Shown here: positions 43,863-51,731 of the stretch, in pieces
How positions within the stretch are numbered: position 1 is the stretch's first letter
How the letters are laid out: every line of letters starts with the position of its first letter
DNA from: SZAS-103 sp043747745
GTDB taxonomy: Bacteria; Pseudomonadota; Gammaproteobacteria; Xanthomonadales; Xanthomonadaceae
Assembly: GCA_043747745.1 (NCBI GenBank)
Contig: JAYTOP010000026.1
Location: 28,498 to 92,497 of the forward strand
Reading direction: 5' to 3'
Length of the DNA stretch: 64,000 nt
Program-made: the position numbers and the translations under genes
The notes under the pieces: generated by a model
What the model was told of the DNA's origin: nothing
What the model saw: the letters and a program-made list of their open reading frames with translations, nothing else
Databases searched by the model: none

Positions 43863-43915
43863 GACCGCCATGGATGGTGGAAATGTCGGAAATGCAGGAG
43901 CGATTTCCGATCTGC
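43863..43915 (+). repeat. REP-like element copy 2
   Basis: The box GACCGCCATGGATGGTGGA (43863-43881) differs from copy 1 (3731-3749) at one position. A hairpin follows at once: TCGGAAAT (43886-43893) pairs with ATTTCCGA (43903-43910) around the nine-base loop GCAGGAGCG. Copy 1 has the same loop except the last base, but a different stem, so the pairing is conserved rather than the sequence. Confidence 0.7.
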
Positions 43916-43922
43916 CTTGCCC

Positions 43923-43975
43923 GTGAATCTGAGCGCGCGATGACATTAATTCATCGCGCAAGCACTCAGATTCAC
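43923..43975 (-). terminator. Long inverted repeat at the end of the FHA gene
   Basis: GTGAATCTGAG (43923-43933) pairs with CTCAGATTCAC (43965-43975), and GCGCGATGA (43935-43943) pairs with TCATCGCGC (43951-43959), with loop CATTAAT. The right arm includes the FHA stop codon at 43972-43974. It could terminate transcription, although the T-run is weak, or belong to the repeat cluster in this gap. Confidence 0.6.
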
Positions 43976-44850
43976 CCACCCAGTTTCGGTGCGAACATCA
44001 GCAACGCGGCAATCGCAGCCCCGAGCAATGCTGCGGACAGGATCAGCCACCAGAACCAGACGCTGATGCCGCGACGCGGGATCGAGGCGGTATCGGCGCT
44101 TGCGGTCGACGACTGTACGGAATGAATCGCTGTCACCGGACGCATGGTCTGGGTCGTCCCCGCAGTCGCGGGAATCGGCGTGGTGTCGTGGCGCTGCACG
44201 GGAGCGCTGAGACCCGGCGCTTCAAGCACGTAGCGGTTCTGTTCCCACGCGAGCTGGTCGCCCGCCATCAGCAGAGCGTTGCGCACCGGCACGCCATTCA
44301 GCACCGTGCCGTCGCCAGTGCCCAGATCGCGCAATACGACGCGGTCGCCGTGCAGTTCGATGCGCGCCTGGCGGTCGCCCATTGCCGGTTCGTCGAGGCG
44401 CAGATCAGCCGAATCGCCGCGTCCGACCACGACCGGATCGCACAACGGAAAGCTGCGCCCGTAGTGCGCTCCGCCCACACCGCGCAGCACGAAGCGTTCC
44501 GAACAGATCGAGCTGTTGCCGGTATTTTCGCGGTTGAGCGCAGCACTGGCGGGCGGCAATTGCGGTGTCTTTGGATCGGCCTCGCTGCGCAGCAACATCT
44601 GCACACGGCCAAGCGAAATCAGATCGCCAGCCCTGACCAGAGCCAGTCGGCTCACCGGACGCGCATTGACGTGCGCGACTGCATCGCCACTTTCGATGAC
44701 CAGCCACAGCCCACGACGGTCGTTGGCCAGCACCGCATGCCGCTCGGTCAGCCCTTCCAGGCGCACACGGCTGTCGCTGCCGCTGCCCAGCGTGATACGG
44801 CCGGGCTCAACGACATCGGGATGCTCACCGTTCGGAAACGTCAGACGCAT
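43972..44850 (-). CDS. FHA-domain protein with C-terminal membrane helix
   Basis: This 292-residue protein has two forkhead-associated modules: one at about 1-95 (weaker, with ITLGSGSDSRVRLEGLTERHAVL) and a canonical one at about 120-210 (VVVGRGDSADLRLDEPAMGDRQARIEL, LGTGDGTVLNGVPV). A proline/threonine linker and one membrane helix (about 264-286, FWWLILSAALLGAAIAALLM) follow, with only a short tail beyond. FHA domains bind phosphothreonine peptides. The tail anchor places the domains on the cytoplasmic side. No Ser/Thr kinase or type VI secretion gene is nearby, so the partner is unknown. It is divergent from the PHA-granule-region gene by about 60 bp. Confidence 0.87.
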   Translation of the reverse strand: MRLTFPNGEHPDVVEPGRITLGSGSDSRVRLEGLTERHAVLANDRRGLWLVIESGDAVAHVNARPVSRLALVRAGDLISLGRVQMLLRSEADPKTPQLPPASAALNRENTGNSSICSERFVLRGVGGAHYGRSFPLCDPVVVGRGDSADLRLDEPAMGDRQARIELHGDRVVLRDLGTGDGTVLNGVPVRNALLMAGDQLAWEQNRYVLEAPGLSAPVQRHDTTPIPATAGTTQTMRPVTAIHSVQSSTASADTASIPRRGISVWFWWLILSAALLGAAIAALLMFAPKLGG

Positions 44851-44910
44851 GGATTCTCCTCCCCGACCGCCGCTCTAGTATGCACAGTGCTCAGGCCGCA
44901 GAATAGGCCC

Positions 44911-45186
44911 ATGGCCGAGATCGACATCCACTACCCGCACCTGCGCAGCATGGAAGACGCGCGCGCTGCTGTCGAGCATGTCGCCGAACGCATGCACGAA
45001 AAATTCGGTATCCGTCACAGTTGGGACGGCGATCATCTCGATTTCACCGGCAGCGGCGTCAAGGGCCGGATCGTGCTCGGCAAGAAGGTCGTGCACGTCA
45101 ACGCCACGCTTGGCTTCCTGCTGTCGGCGTTCAAGGGATCGATCGAAGCCGAAATCCATCGCTATCTCGAGCGCGAGTTCGACTGA
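44911..45186 (+). CDS. PHA-granule-region (polyhydroxyalkanoic acid system) family protein
   Basis: This 91-residue protein matches the small family found beside polyhydroxyalkanoate genes: IDIHYPHLRSMEDARAAVEHVAERM, FGIRHSWDGDHLDFTGSGVKGRIVLG, and FKGSIEAEIHRYLEREFD. Its molecular job is not settled; family members are inferred to attach to or organise granules. ATG 44911 opens the conserved part. Gene context in this window (two phasins, a patatin-like lipase and a fatty acyl reductase within 8 kb) agrees with a lipid-inclusion role. Confidence 0.85.
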   Translation: MAEIDIHYPHLRSMEDARAAVEHVAERMHEKFGIRHSWDGDHLDFTGSGVKGRIVLGKKVVHVNATLGFLLSAFKGSIEAEIHRYLEREFD

Positions 45187-45236
45187 GTCGACTCCTCGAC
45201 ACCCGGCACAACTTGTCGCCGCTTGTCCTTCTCGCG

Positions 45237-46004
45237 TTACGGCTTGGACTCAGGCACCGGCGCGAACGGATCCGGATCGGCAGCGAACAACCGGCGTGAC
45301 ACCTCGATTTCCTGCGCCACGATGCTCCCGACAAAGTCGTCGGCCCCACCCAGTATTCGGAATGCACCGAAACCGCGTTCCAGGAACGATTGCAGCGCGC
45401 CCAGCCCGGCCAGCTTCGCAGGCAGGCGCGACAGTTTCAGCAATTGCCACAACGTCGGCGTATGCACCGCAGCGTCGATCGCGCCGCCGATGCGCTCGAT
45501 GAACGCGACCTGCTCGCGCCGCAAACGCGGATGTCCGACTTTGCGATACGCATCGGCGTAGCTGGCTGCATCGATGGATCGATCCGCTGGCAGCATTTGC
45601 GAGAGTCGCTCCGCCATGCGCAGGTCGAATGCATGGCTGAGCGCCGACAGCGCAAGCGCATCGCCGACTGTGCCGATCATCTGCAACGGCAGGATCCGCA
45701 TCATCTTCGGCAGGATCCGCGCGACATCGTTGTCGCGCCCGCTGAAATCGCGATCGCCGTACAGATCGCTGAGGAAAAACTCGGCCGCCGGACGCGAGAC
45801 CGGGTCGTCGAGGAAATGCTTGAAGCTCGCCGCCAGCCGCTGCATCTGCCAGCGGCGCAGTTCGGGCAGGCGTGGATCGCCATTGCGCGGTTCCAGCCCC
45901 GGGTCGTACAACGCGCGCTGGCAAGCCAGTCGATGAAGTACGCGGGCGCGCAACGCGTCGGGCACGAGGGCTTCCTTGCTGTTGCCTGGCTGGTTCGTTC
46001 GCAT
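45237..46004 (-). CDS. FFLEELY-motif family protein
   Basis: This 255-residue all-helical protein contains AAEFFLSDLYGDRDFSGRDNDVARILPKM, which matches the signature block of the FFLEE(L)Y-type uncharacterised family. ATG 46004 is taken as the start, since the long upstream extension to 46067 has no resemblance. No membrane segments or signal peptide are visible, so it is probably cytoplasmic. It diverges from the patatin-like gene by about 74 bp. Function is unknown; its neighbours suggest lipid-related work. Confidence 0.8.
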   Translation of the reverse strand: MRTNQPGNSKEALVPDALRARVLHRLACQRALYDPGLEPRNGDPRLPELRRWQMQRLAASFKHFLDDPVSRPAAEFFLSDLYGDRDFSGRDNDVARILPKMMRILPLQMIGTVGDALALSALSHAFDLRMAERLSQMLPADRSIDAASYADAYRKVGHPRLRREQVAFIERIGGAIDAAVHTPTLWQLLKLSRLPAKLAGLGALQSFLERGFGAFRILGGADDFVGSIVAQEIEVSRRLFAADPDPFAPVPESKP

Positions 46005-46078
46005 TCGATACTGGTTCACGCTATTGGGGCGTACTCTGAGGCTACAATCGCGACCACCCCGACTCAACGACTGCCTGC

Positions 46079-47320
46079 ATGCTGCTTATCCAGCCCGCCC
46101 ACAAACGTCGCAAGAGTCGTGCCCGCATCGGTCTCGCCATCGCCGGTGGTGGCCCGATCGGAGGCATGTACGAACTCGGTGCGCTGCGCGCGCTCGACGA
46201 TGCGCTCGAAGGCCTCGACCTCGCCCGGCTCGAAGTGTACGTCGGCGTCAGCTCGGGCGCGTTCCTTGCCGCCGGCCTCGCCAACCGCATGACCACCGAA
46301 GAGATGTGCCGGGTCTTCATCACCGGCCAGGACGACCGCCTGCGGTTTCGCCCGGAATCCTTCATGCGGCCAGCGGTTTCCGAATCCCTGCGACGGCTCG
46401 CGCGCTTGCCGGCGATGCTCGCAGGCTGGGGGCGCGACGTGCTGGGAGGCAAGCGCAGCGCACGGCTCGGCGATGCGTTGATGCGCTTCAGCGCGCTGAT
46501 CCCGCCAGGGCTGTTCGACAATACCGAAGTCGAACATTTCCTGCGCGACGTGTTCACGATCCGCGGCCGCACCAACGATTTTCGCAAGCTGGAAGCGTCG
46601 CTGTACGTCATCGCGGTCGACATCAACTGCGGCGAGGCGGTGCGCTTCGGCGACAAGGGTTGGGACGACGTACCCATTTCGCGCGCCGTCCAGGCCAGCG
46701 CCGCGATGCCCGGGTTATATCCTCCGGTGGAAATCAGCGGCCGCCACTTCGTCGACGGAGCGCTGCGCCGCACGATGCACGCATCCGTCGCGCTCGACCA
46801 CGGCGTGGACCTGCTGATCGGACTCAACCCACTCGTCCCGTTCGATGCCGATGCAGCGCATGCAGGCGGCTCACGCAAGACCAATCTCGTGGACGGCGGT
46901 TTGCCGGTCGTGCTGTCGCAGACGTTTCGCACGCTGCTTCAGTCGCGCGCGCAGATCGGCATCGCGCGCTATGCGAAACAGTTCCCGGAGACCGACCAGT
47001 TGTTCCTGGAGCCGAACTCCAACGATCGCCGGATATTCTTCACCAACGTCTTCAGTTTCTCGTCGCGGTTCGCGGTGTGCCAGCACGCCTACCGCGCGAC
47101 CCTCGACGACTTGCGCAATCGCCGCACCGAACTCGCGCCTCTGCTCGAGCGGCATGGATTGCGACTGCGCGATGAGGTCATCGACCATCCGCACCGCACG
47201 TTGATGCACGGCATGCGCGCGCTCCCGCATCCGACCGATACGACCGCGCGTCTGCGTCGCGCGCTGGACGACGTGGAGAGTGCGTTGAAGATGCGCAAGC
47301 GAGCGGCGCGCAACGCCTGA
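46079..47320 (+). CDS. Patatin-like phospholipase
   Basis: The 413-residue hydrolase has the oxyanion-hole loop GGGPIGGMYELGAL (23-36), the nucleophile serine S58 in GVSSG (56-60) and a catalytic aspartate in RHFVDGALR. Patatins hydrolyse acyl esters of glycerolipids, and some bacterial members degrade or remodel lipid or polyester granules. No signal peptide is present, so it acts inside the cell. The phasin gene begins about 100 bp downstream on the same strand, so a granule-surface lipase is plausible, but that is inference. Confidence 0.9.
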   Translation: MLLIQPAHKRRKSRARIGLAIAGGGPIGGMYELGALRALDDALEGLDLARLEVYVGVSSGAFLAAGLANRMTTEEMCRVFITGQDDRLRFRPESFMRPAVSESLRRLARLPAMLAGWGRDVLGGKRSARLGDALMRFSALIPPGLFDNTEVEHFLRDVFTIRGRTNDFRKLEASLYVIAVDINCGEAVRFGDKGWDDVPISRAVQASAAMPGLYPPVEISGRHFVDGALRRTMHASVALDHGVDLLIGLNPLVPFDADAAHAGGSRKTNLVDGGLPVVLSQTFRTLLQSRAQIGIARYAKQFPETDQLFLEPNSNDRRIFFTNVFSFSSRFAVCQHAYRATLDDLRNRRTELAPLLERHGLRLRDEVIDHPHRTLMHGMRALPHPTDTTARLRRALDDVESALKMRKRAARNA

Positions 47321-47422
47321 GCGGAGATGCATGGCTGGTGTGAAAGCTCTAGACAAGATGCGGAAACTGCGACGTAATCGAGCATCACTTTTCCACCCCG
47401 ACCGATTCCAAAGGACATACCG

Positions 47423-48049
47423 ATGGCCAAGCTCAAATCGTCCGCACGCGCGAAAACCGCCGAGCCGAAAACTCCCGACCTGCAGGCCAAGGCCGAGCAG
47501 ATCAAGCGCTCGATCAGCGGATCGGCCCAGCACATCTGGATGGCTGGCGTCGGCGCATTCAACCGTGCGCAGGAAGAAGGCACCCGACTCTTCGAAGCAC
47601 TGGTAAAGGAAGGCATGAGCATCGAACGCAACACCCGCAAACTCGCCACTGGCAAAGTCGATGCCGTGCGCGACGCCGTCGAGGAGCGCGTCGATCAGGT
47701 GCGCGGCCGCGCCGCCGATACCTGGGATCGTCTCGAAAAGGTGTTCGAGGAGCGCGTGCAGCGCGCCCTGACCCGCCTGGGCGTGCCGGGCCGCGAAGAG
47801 ATCGCGGCGTTGATCGATCGCGTCGACCAGCTCAATCGCGAACTGCGCAAGCTGTCCGGCACCCCGGAAAATGCCGAGGCGCATGCGAAGGCCGCACCTG
47901 CGAAGAAATCCGCTGAGAAGAAATCCGCTGCGAAGAAGCCCGTCGCGAGGAAATCGGCTGAGCCCAAGGTACCGGCCAAGAAAGCCGTTGCCAAAAAGGC
48001 TGCCGCGAAGAAAGCTGCAAGCAAGAAGACGGATGGCGCGGGAGACTGA
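47423..48049 (+). CDS. Phasin family protein with Lys/Ala-rich tail
   Basis: This 208-residue protein has a helical phasin domain (about 28-145, with SAQHIWMAGVGAFNRAQEEG, the conserved phasin opening, then FEALVKEGMSIERN). The lysine-alanine-proline C-terminus (about 150-208, AKKSA EKKSA AKKPV ARKSA) resembles the histone-like tail of PhaF/PhaM-type phasins, which bind DNA and partition granules. The pentads are encoded by a 15-bp tandem repeat. It follows the patatin-like lipase, and a strong terminator comes right after. Confidence 0.92.
   Translation: MAKLKSSARAKTAEPKTPDLQAKAEQIKRSISGSAQHIWMAGVGAFNRAQEEGTRLFEALVKEGMSIERNTRKLATGKVDAVRDAVEERVDQVRGRAADTWDRLEKVFEERVQRALTRLGVPGREEIAALIDRVDQLNRELRKLSGTPENAEAHAKAAPAKKSAEKKSAAKKPVARKSAEPKVPAKKAVAKKAAAKKAASKKTDGAGD
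47900..47959. repeat. 15-bp tandem repeat, four units, in phasin tail
   Basis: Units start at 47900, 47915, 47930 and 47945, around GCGAAGAAATCCGCT. Each encodes one Lys/Ala pentad of the phasin tail. Confidence 0.8.
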
Positions 48050-48073
48050 TCGCAAAGTCTGTTCGATACAACA

Positions 48074-48099
48074 AAAACGGCGGCTTCGTGCGCCGTTTT
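48074..48099 (+). terminator. Rho-independent terminator after phasin gene
   Basis: AAAACGGCG (48074-48082) pairs with CGCCGTTTT (48091-48099) with loop GCTTCGTG, then CTTTG. It lies 25 bases past the phasin stop. Confidence 0.88.
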
Positions 48100-48244
48100 C
48101 TTTGATCGAATTCAATCGAGCAATTTCATTGCAGATTGCTGCAAGCAGCCATACGTGGCGCACCTACCAGCCGACCTTTCAGACGTCCTTCTTGACGCCT
48201 GAAAAGGCTGGCCCTCGCCACACTGGCTGCGGCGTTCGGCCGGG

Positions 48245-48400
48245 CCGAAGCTGTGCTTCGGCGCTAACGGTCTCGCCCATGCCTCCTCAGAAAAATCCGC
48301 GCAAACTGCCAATGGGACCATGACTTCGTTTGATCGCCAGCACTCGAACCATCCATGGCGGTCCTCCAGTCGGCATCCATGCCTACTCAGAAAAAGCCGC
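48245..48400. repeat. Intergenic direct repeat, hairpin and REP-like box
   Basis: In this gene-free gap (48050-48437), the 24-base CCATGCCTCCTCAGAAAAAT-type segment at 48277-48300 recurs at 48377-48400 with two changes, 100 bases apart. CCGAAGC-TGT-GCTTCGG forms a perfect hairpin at 48245-48261. At 48347-48363 the minus strand carries GACCGCCATGGATGGTT, a third copy of the REP-like box, without its hairpin. Confidence 0.65.
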
Positions 48401-48436
48401 TCGATCTTTCACTGAGAGATCGATAACGCGGCTTTT
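48392..48436 (-). terminator. Terminator after fatty acyl reductase gene
   Basis: AAAAGCCGC (48392-48400) pairs with GCGGCTTTT (48428-48436), and CGATCT pairs with AGATCG inside. Read on the minus strand it ends in GGCTTTTTC, immediately after the reductase stop codon. Confidence 0.82.
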
Positions 48437-48437
48437 G

Positions 48438-50429
48438 CTACCAATGCACCCCTCGCATCAACGAAGCAAACGCAATCTGCTCGTTGCTCGGCTCTGCCGA
48501 GGCTTCGCGCATGCCCTTGATGCCTTTCGCGGCAGCCGAATCCGGGAACAGCTCGAACGCGGTGTTCATCACCACCTCGTACATCTTCGGCGCGAGCGCG
48601 TTGATGGTCGCGGCGAAAATGCCAAGGCGCGTCGCGATCCGGCTCGGGCGCTCGATGATCGCCTGCACGATCAGGTCGGCGGCCTCGTCCGGAGACAATG
48701 TCGGCACCGAGTCGTACATTTTGGTCGGCGCAATCATCGCGGTCTTCACCAGCGGCATGTTGATCGTGGTGAACGCGATGTTCTTGCCCGAGAACTCGGC
48801 CTGCGCACAGCGGCTGAATGCGTCGAGCGCTGCCTTGCTCGCGACGTAGGCGGAGAAGCGCGGCGAGCTCGCGAGCACACCGATCGAGCTGATGTTGACG
48901 ATGTGGCCCTTGCGGCGCTCGGTCATCTTCGGCAGTACGCCCATGATCAGTCTGAGCGAGCCGAAATAGTTCAGCTGCATCGTGCGCTCGAAATCGTGGA
49001 AGCGGTCGTAGGATAGTTCGACCGAACGGCGGATCGAACGTCCCGCATTGTTCACCAACACGTCCACGTGACCGTGCTCTGCGAGGATTTCCTTGACCAG
49101 TCGATCGCAATCGGCAAGATCGGCGAGGTCGGCCTTGTAGGCCCAGCACTTGCCGCCCGCAGCGATGATTTCGTCGCGGGTCGCATGCAGTTCTTCCTCG
49201 CCGCGCGCGACGATCAACGTCTTCGCGCCTGCTGCTGCAACTTTTTCCGCTGCGGCCTTGCCGATGCCCGCCGAACCACCGGTGATCACCACGACCTTGT
49301 TGTTGACCTTGCCCTTGAGCGAGCGATCGACGAACAGGTCGGGGTCGAGGTGGCGCTCCCAGTAATCCCACAGCCGCCACGCATAGCTTTCCAGCGGCGG
49401 CACAGCGATCTTCGAGCCTTTCAGCGCGCGCTCGGCTTCGCGGTTGTCGAAACGCGTGGGATAGGTGATGAACTTCAGCGATTCCTTCGGGATCTTGAGG
49501 TCGCGCAATATCATCGCGATGAAACGCTTGACCGGCGGCAGGTTGCCGACCGCCGCACGCACCGCGAACGGCACGAACGAGAACATCCGCGCGTCGATGC
49601 GCATGGTCATCTCCGGCGCGTGGCCCGCGCGGCAGAACGCATTCAGCACTTCGCCGACGCGCTGCGGCTCGGGATCGACCAGATGGAAACAGTGGCCGTC
49701 CAGGCCCTTCTTGTGCGCAATGTGGTCCATCGCGTCGGCGACGAAATCCACCGGCACGATGTTGATGCGGCCGCCCTCGATGCCGAGCGTCGGCATCCAC
49801 TGCGGCAGCATCTCACGCATCTTCTTGATCAGCGGGAACATGTAGTACGGACCATCGATCTTGTCGATCTCGCCGGTCTTCGAGTCGCCGACTACCATGC
49901 CCGGCCGGTAGATGCGCCAGGGAATCTTGCAGTCGTTGCGCACCAGCCCTTCGGACTCGTGCTTGGTGCGCAGGTACGGATCGTCGAGGCCTTCGGCTTC
50001 GTCGAACATATCCTCGCGGAACACGCCGGTATAGAGTCCCGCCGCAGCGATCGAACTGGTGTGATGGAAGCAACCCGCATTCAACGCGGTCGCAAGTGCG
50101 ATCGCATGCTTCGTGCCGTCGATGTTCGCGACGCGCTGGCTTTCGGCATCGGCGGAGATATCGTAGATCGCCGCCAGATGGAAGAAATGCGCGATCTTGC
50201 CGGTCAGTGCGCGGACCTTTGCCGCCGGCACGCCCAGCTTGGGCTTCGCCAGATCGCCCGCGATCACCATGAAGCGCTTGCGGTCCCAGCACATCGTTTC
50301 GGCGATGCGCTCGAATTTCTTTTCCGATCCCGCGCGCACGAGCACATGGATCGTTCCCTTGCGCTTAAGCAGGTTGCTGACCAGATAGCGGCCGATGAAG
50401 CCGGTCGCGCCGGTAACGAAATAACTCAT
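48438..50429 (-). CDS. Two-domain SDR fatty acyl reductase
   Basis: The 663-residue product has an N-terminal extended SDR domain resembling fatty acyl-CoA reductases (GATGFIG at 7-13; HFFHLAAIYDISAD; YLRTKHESEGLV with the YxxxK-type pair). It is fused to a C-terminal classical SDR domain (VVVITGGSAGIGKA near residue 380; SSIGVLASSPRFSAYVASKAAL with YVASK near 526). This is the two-domain layout of the Marinobacter-type reductase that makes fatty aldehyde and then fatty alcohol with NADPH. The start ATG 50429 begins the Rossmann fold. It is divergent from the acyl-CoA-binding protein gene about 260 bp away and stands beside phasin genes. Storage or membrane wax ester synthesis is inferred. 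Confidence 0.9.
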   Translation of the reverse strand: MSYFVTGATGFIGRYLVSNLLKRKGTIHVLVRAGSEKKFERIAETMCWDRKRFMVIAGDLAKPKLGVPAAKVRALTGKIAHFFHLAAIYDISADAESQRVANIDGTKHAIALATALNAGCFHHTSSIAAAGLYTGVFREDMFDEAEGLDDPYLRTKHESEGLVRNDCKIPWRIYRPGMVVGDSKTGEIDKIDGPYYMFPLIKKMREMLPQWMPTLGIEGGRINIVPVDFVADAMDHIAHKKGLDGHCFHLVDPEPQRVGEVLNAFCRAGHAPEMTMRIDARMFSFVPFAVRAAVGNLPPVKRFIAMILRDLKIPKESLKFITYPTRFDNREAERALKGSKIAVPPLESYAWRLWDYWERHLDPDLFVDRSLKGKVNNKVVVITGGSAGIGKAAAEKVAAAGAKTLIVARGEEELHATRDEIIAAGGKCWAYKADLADLADCDRLVKEILAEHGHVDVLVNNAGRSIRRSVELSYDRFHDFERTMQLNYFGSLRLIMGVLPKMTERRKGHIVNISSIGVLASSPRFSAYVASKAALDAFSRCAQAEFSGKNIAFTTINMPLVKTAMIAPTKMYDSVPTLSPDEAADLIVQAIIERPSRIATRLGIFAATINALAPKMYEVVMNTAFELFPDSAAAKGIKGMREASAEPSNEQIAFASLMRGVHW

Positions 50430-50688
50430 CGCATCACTCCTAAGCACATTGGATATTGGATCCAGTTGCCGCAAGCGCTTTGCGGCTGCCCACAACTCCG
50501 CATGCGTTCCATACGCCTGTCGATACTTCCCGCATCCATGCGGGTCGCATGCGGGTCGGACGATGGACACGTTGCCAGACACAGCCGGACAAGACAAACC
50601 GGCGACACGCACGCGACGGACGTTGACCGTCTACAAGGCGCATGCTATCACCGCATTCTCTATCCGCAGAGTCCTGCCGAGGCATCCC

Positions 50689-50946
50689 GTGACCGACCTC
50701 AAGACCCAATTCGAAGACGCCGCCAAGGCAGTGATGAGCCTCAAGCAGCGCCCCGACAACGACGTGTTGCTCAAGCTCTATGCGTTGTACAAGCAGGGCT
50801 CGGAAGGCGATGTCAGCGGGCCGAAACCGGGTTTCTTCGATTTCGTCGGCAGCGCCAAGTACGAAGCCTGGGACAAGCTCAAGGGCACCAAGGCCGAGGA
50901 TGCGATGAAGAAGTACGTCGCAGTGGTCAAGTCGCTCGGCACCTGA
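50689..50946 (+). CDS. Acyl-CoA-binding protein
   Basis: The 85-residue product from a GTG at 50689 (GAGG upstream) matches the ACBP fold of about 86 residues, with the helix pair around LKLYALYKQGSEGDVSGPKPG, a tyrosine pocket, and KYEAWDKLKGTKAEDAMKKYVA. It binds long-chain acyl-CoA esters in the cytoplasm. The open frame extends upstream to 50449 but shows no further homology. Position next to a fatty acyl reductase and directly ahead of a TetR gene (47 bp) suggests it supplies acyl-CoA. Confidence 0.92.
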   Translation: MTDLKTQFEDAAKAVMSLKQRPDNDVLLKLYALYKQGSEGDVSGPKPGFFDFVGSAKYEAWDKLKGTKAEDAMKKYVAVVKSLGT

Positions 50947-50993
50947 TGCCGTCGGGCATGACGCCGCAGCACACCCGGCCTCGCTGACCACGC

Positions 50994-51620
50994 ATGGCGC
51001 GCCAGACCAAGCAGCGCATCCTCGATGCGAGCCTCGCGTTATTCAATGCGCAAGGCGAGCCGAATGTCACCACCAACCATATCGCGGACGATCTGGAGAT
51101 CAGTCCGGGTAATTTGTATTACCACTTCCGCAACAAGGACGACATCATCGAGCAGATCTTCGCGCGCTTCGAGGAGCGCATGGACACTGCCCTGGTCGCG
51201 CCGGAAGACCGCCTGCCCGAACTCGAGGACATCTGGCTGCAACTGCACCTCGTGTTCGAGTGCATCTCCGAATACCGCTTCCTGTACCGCGACATCGTCG
51301 ACATCCTGAGCCGCAACCGGATGCTGCGGCTGCGCTTCGCGCGCATCCTCAAGCGCGCGTCCGGCAGCGCAAGCGTGGTGATGCGTGGGCTGGTCCGCAA
51401 CGGCGCGATGCGCGCTTCCGCCGCAGAGATCGAGGCGACCGCGACGAATATCCTGGTCATCGCGACGTTCTGGATGAACTACGCCAGCGTGCGCGGCGAC
51501 CGCGACGAGAACGAGTCGATTCGGCTCGGCATCGTGCAGGTGATGATGCTGATCGCGCCGTTCTTGCGCGACGCCGAACGTCTGCACCTGAACAACCTCA
51601 CTCGCGCCTACCGGGCGTGA
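50994..51620 (+). CDS. TetR-family transcriptional regulator
   Basis: This 208-residue regulator has an N-terminal HTH (KQRILDASLALFNAQGEPNV, TTNHIADDLEISPGNLYYHFRNKDDI) and a longer helical C-terminal ligand domain (LPELEDIWLQLHLVFECISEYRFLYRD). It ends NLTRAYRA. It follows the acyl-CoA-binding protein by 47 bp and may be co-transcribed, so a fatty acyl-CoA-type ligand is a reasonable guess (as for FadR-like TetR members) but is not shown. No operator was identified. Confidence 0.9.
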   Translation: MARQTKQRILDASLALFNAQGEPNVTTNHIADDLEISPGNLYYHFRNKDDIIEQIFARFEERMDTALVAPEDRLPELEDIWLQLHLVFECISEYRFLYRDIVDILSRNRMLRLRFARILKRASGSASVVMRGLVRNGAMRASAAEIEATATNILVIATFWMNYASVRGDRDENESIRLGIVQVMMLIAPFLRDAERLHLNNLTRAYRA

Positions 51621-51731
51621 TGGCTGAGCCGCAGGACGTGAGCCGCGACACGGCATAGCCCGCCTCGAACCCAACCTCGCCCAAGAGAGCGGATCAACGT
51701 GGGGCCGATCCGCCCTGCTTGCAAGGAGGGA

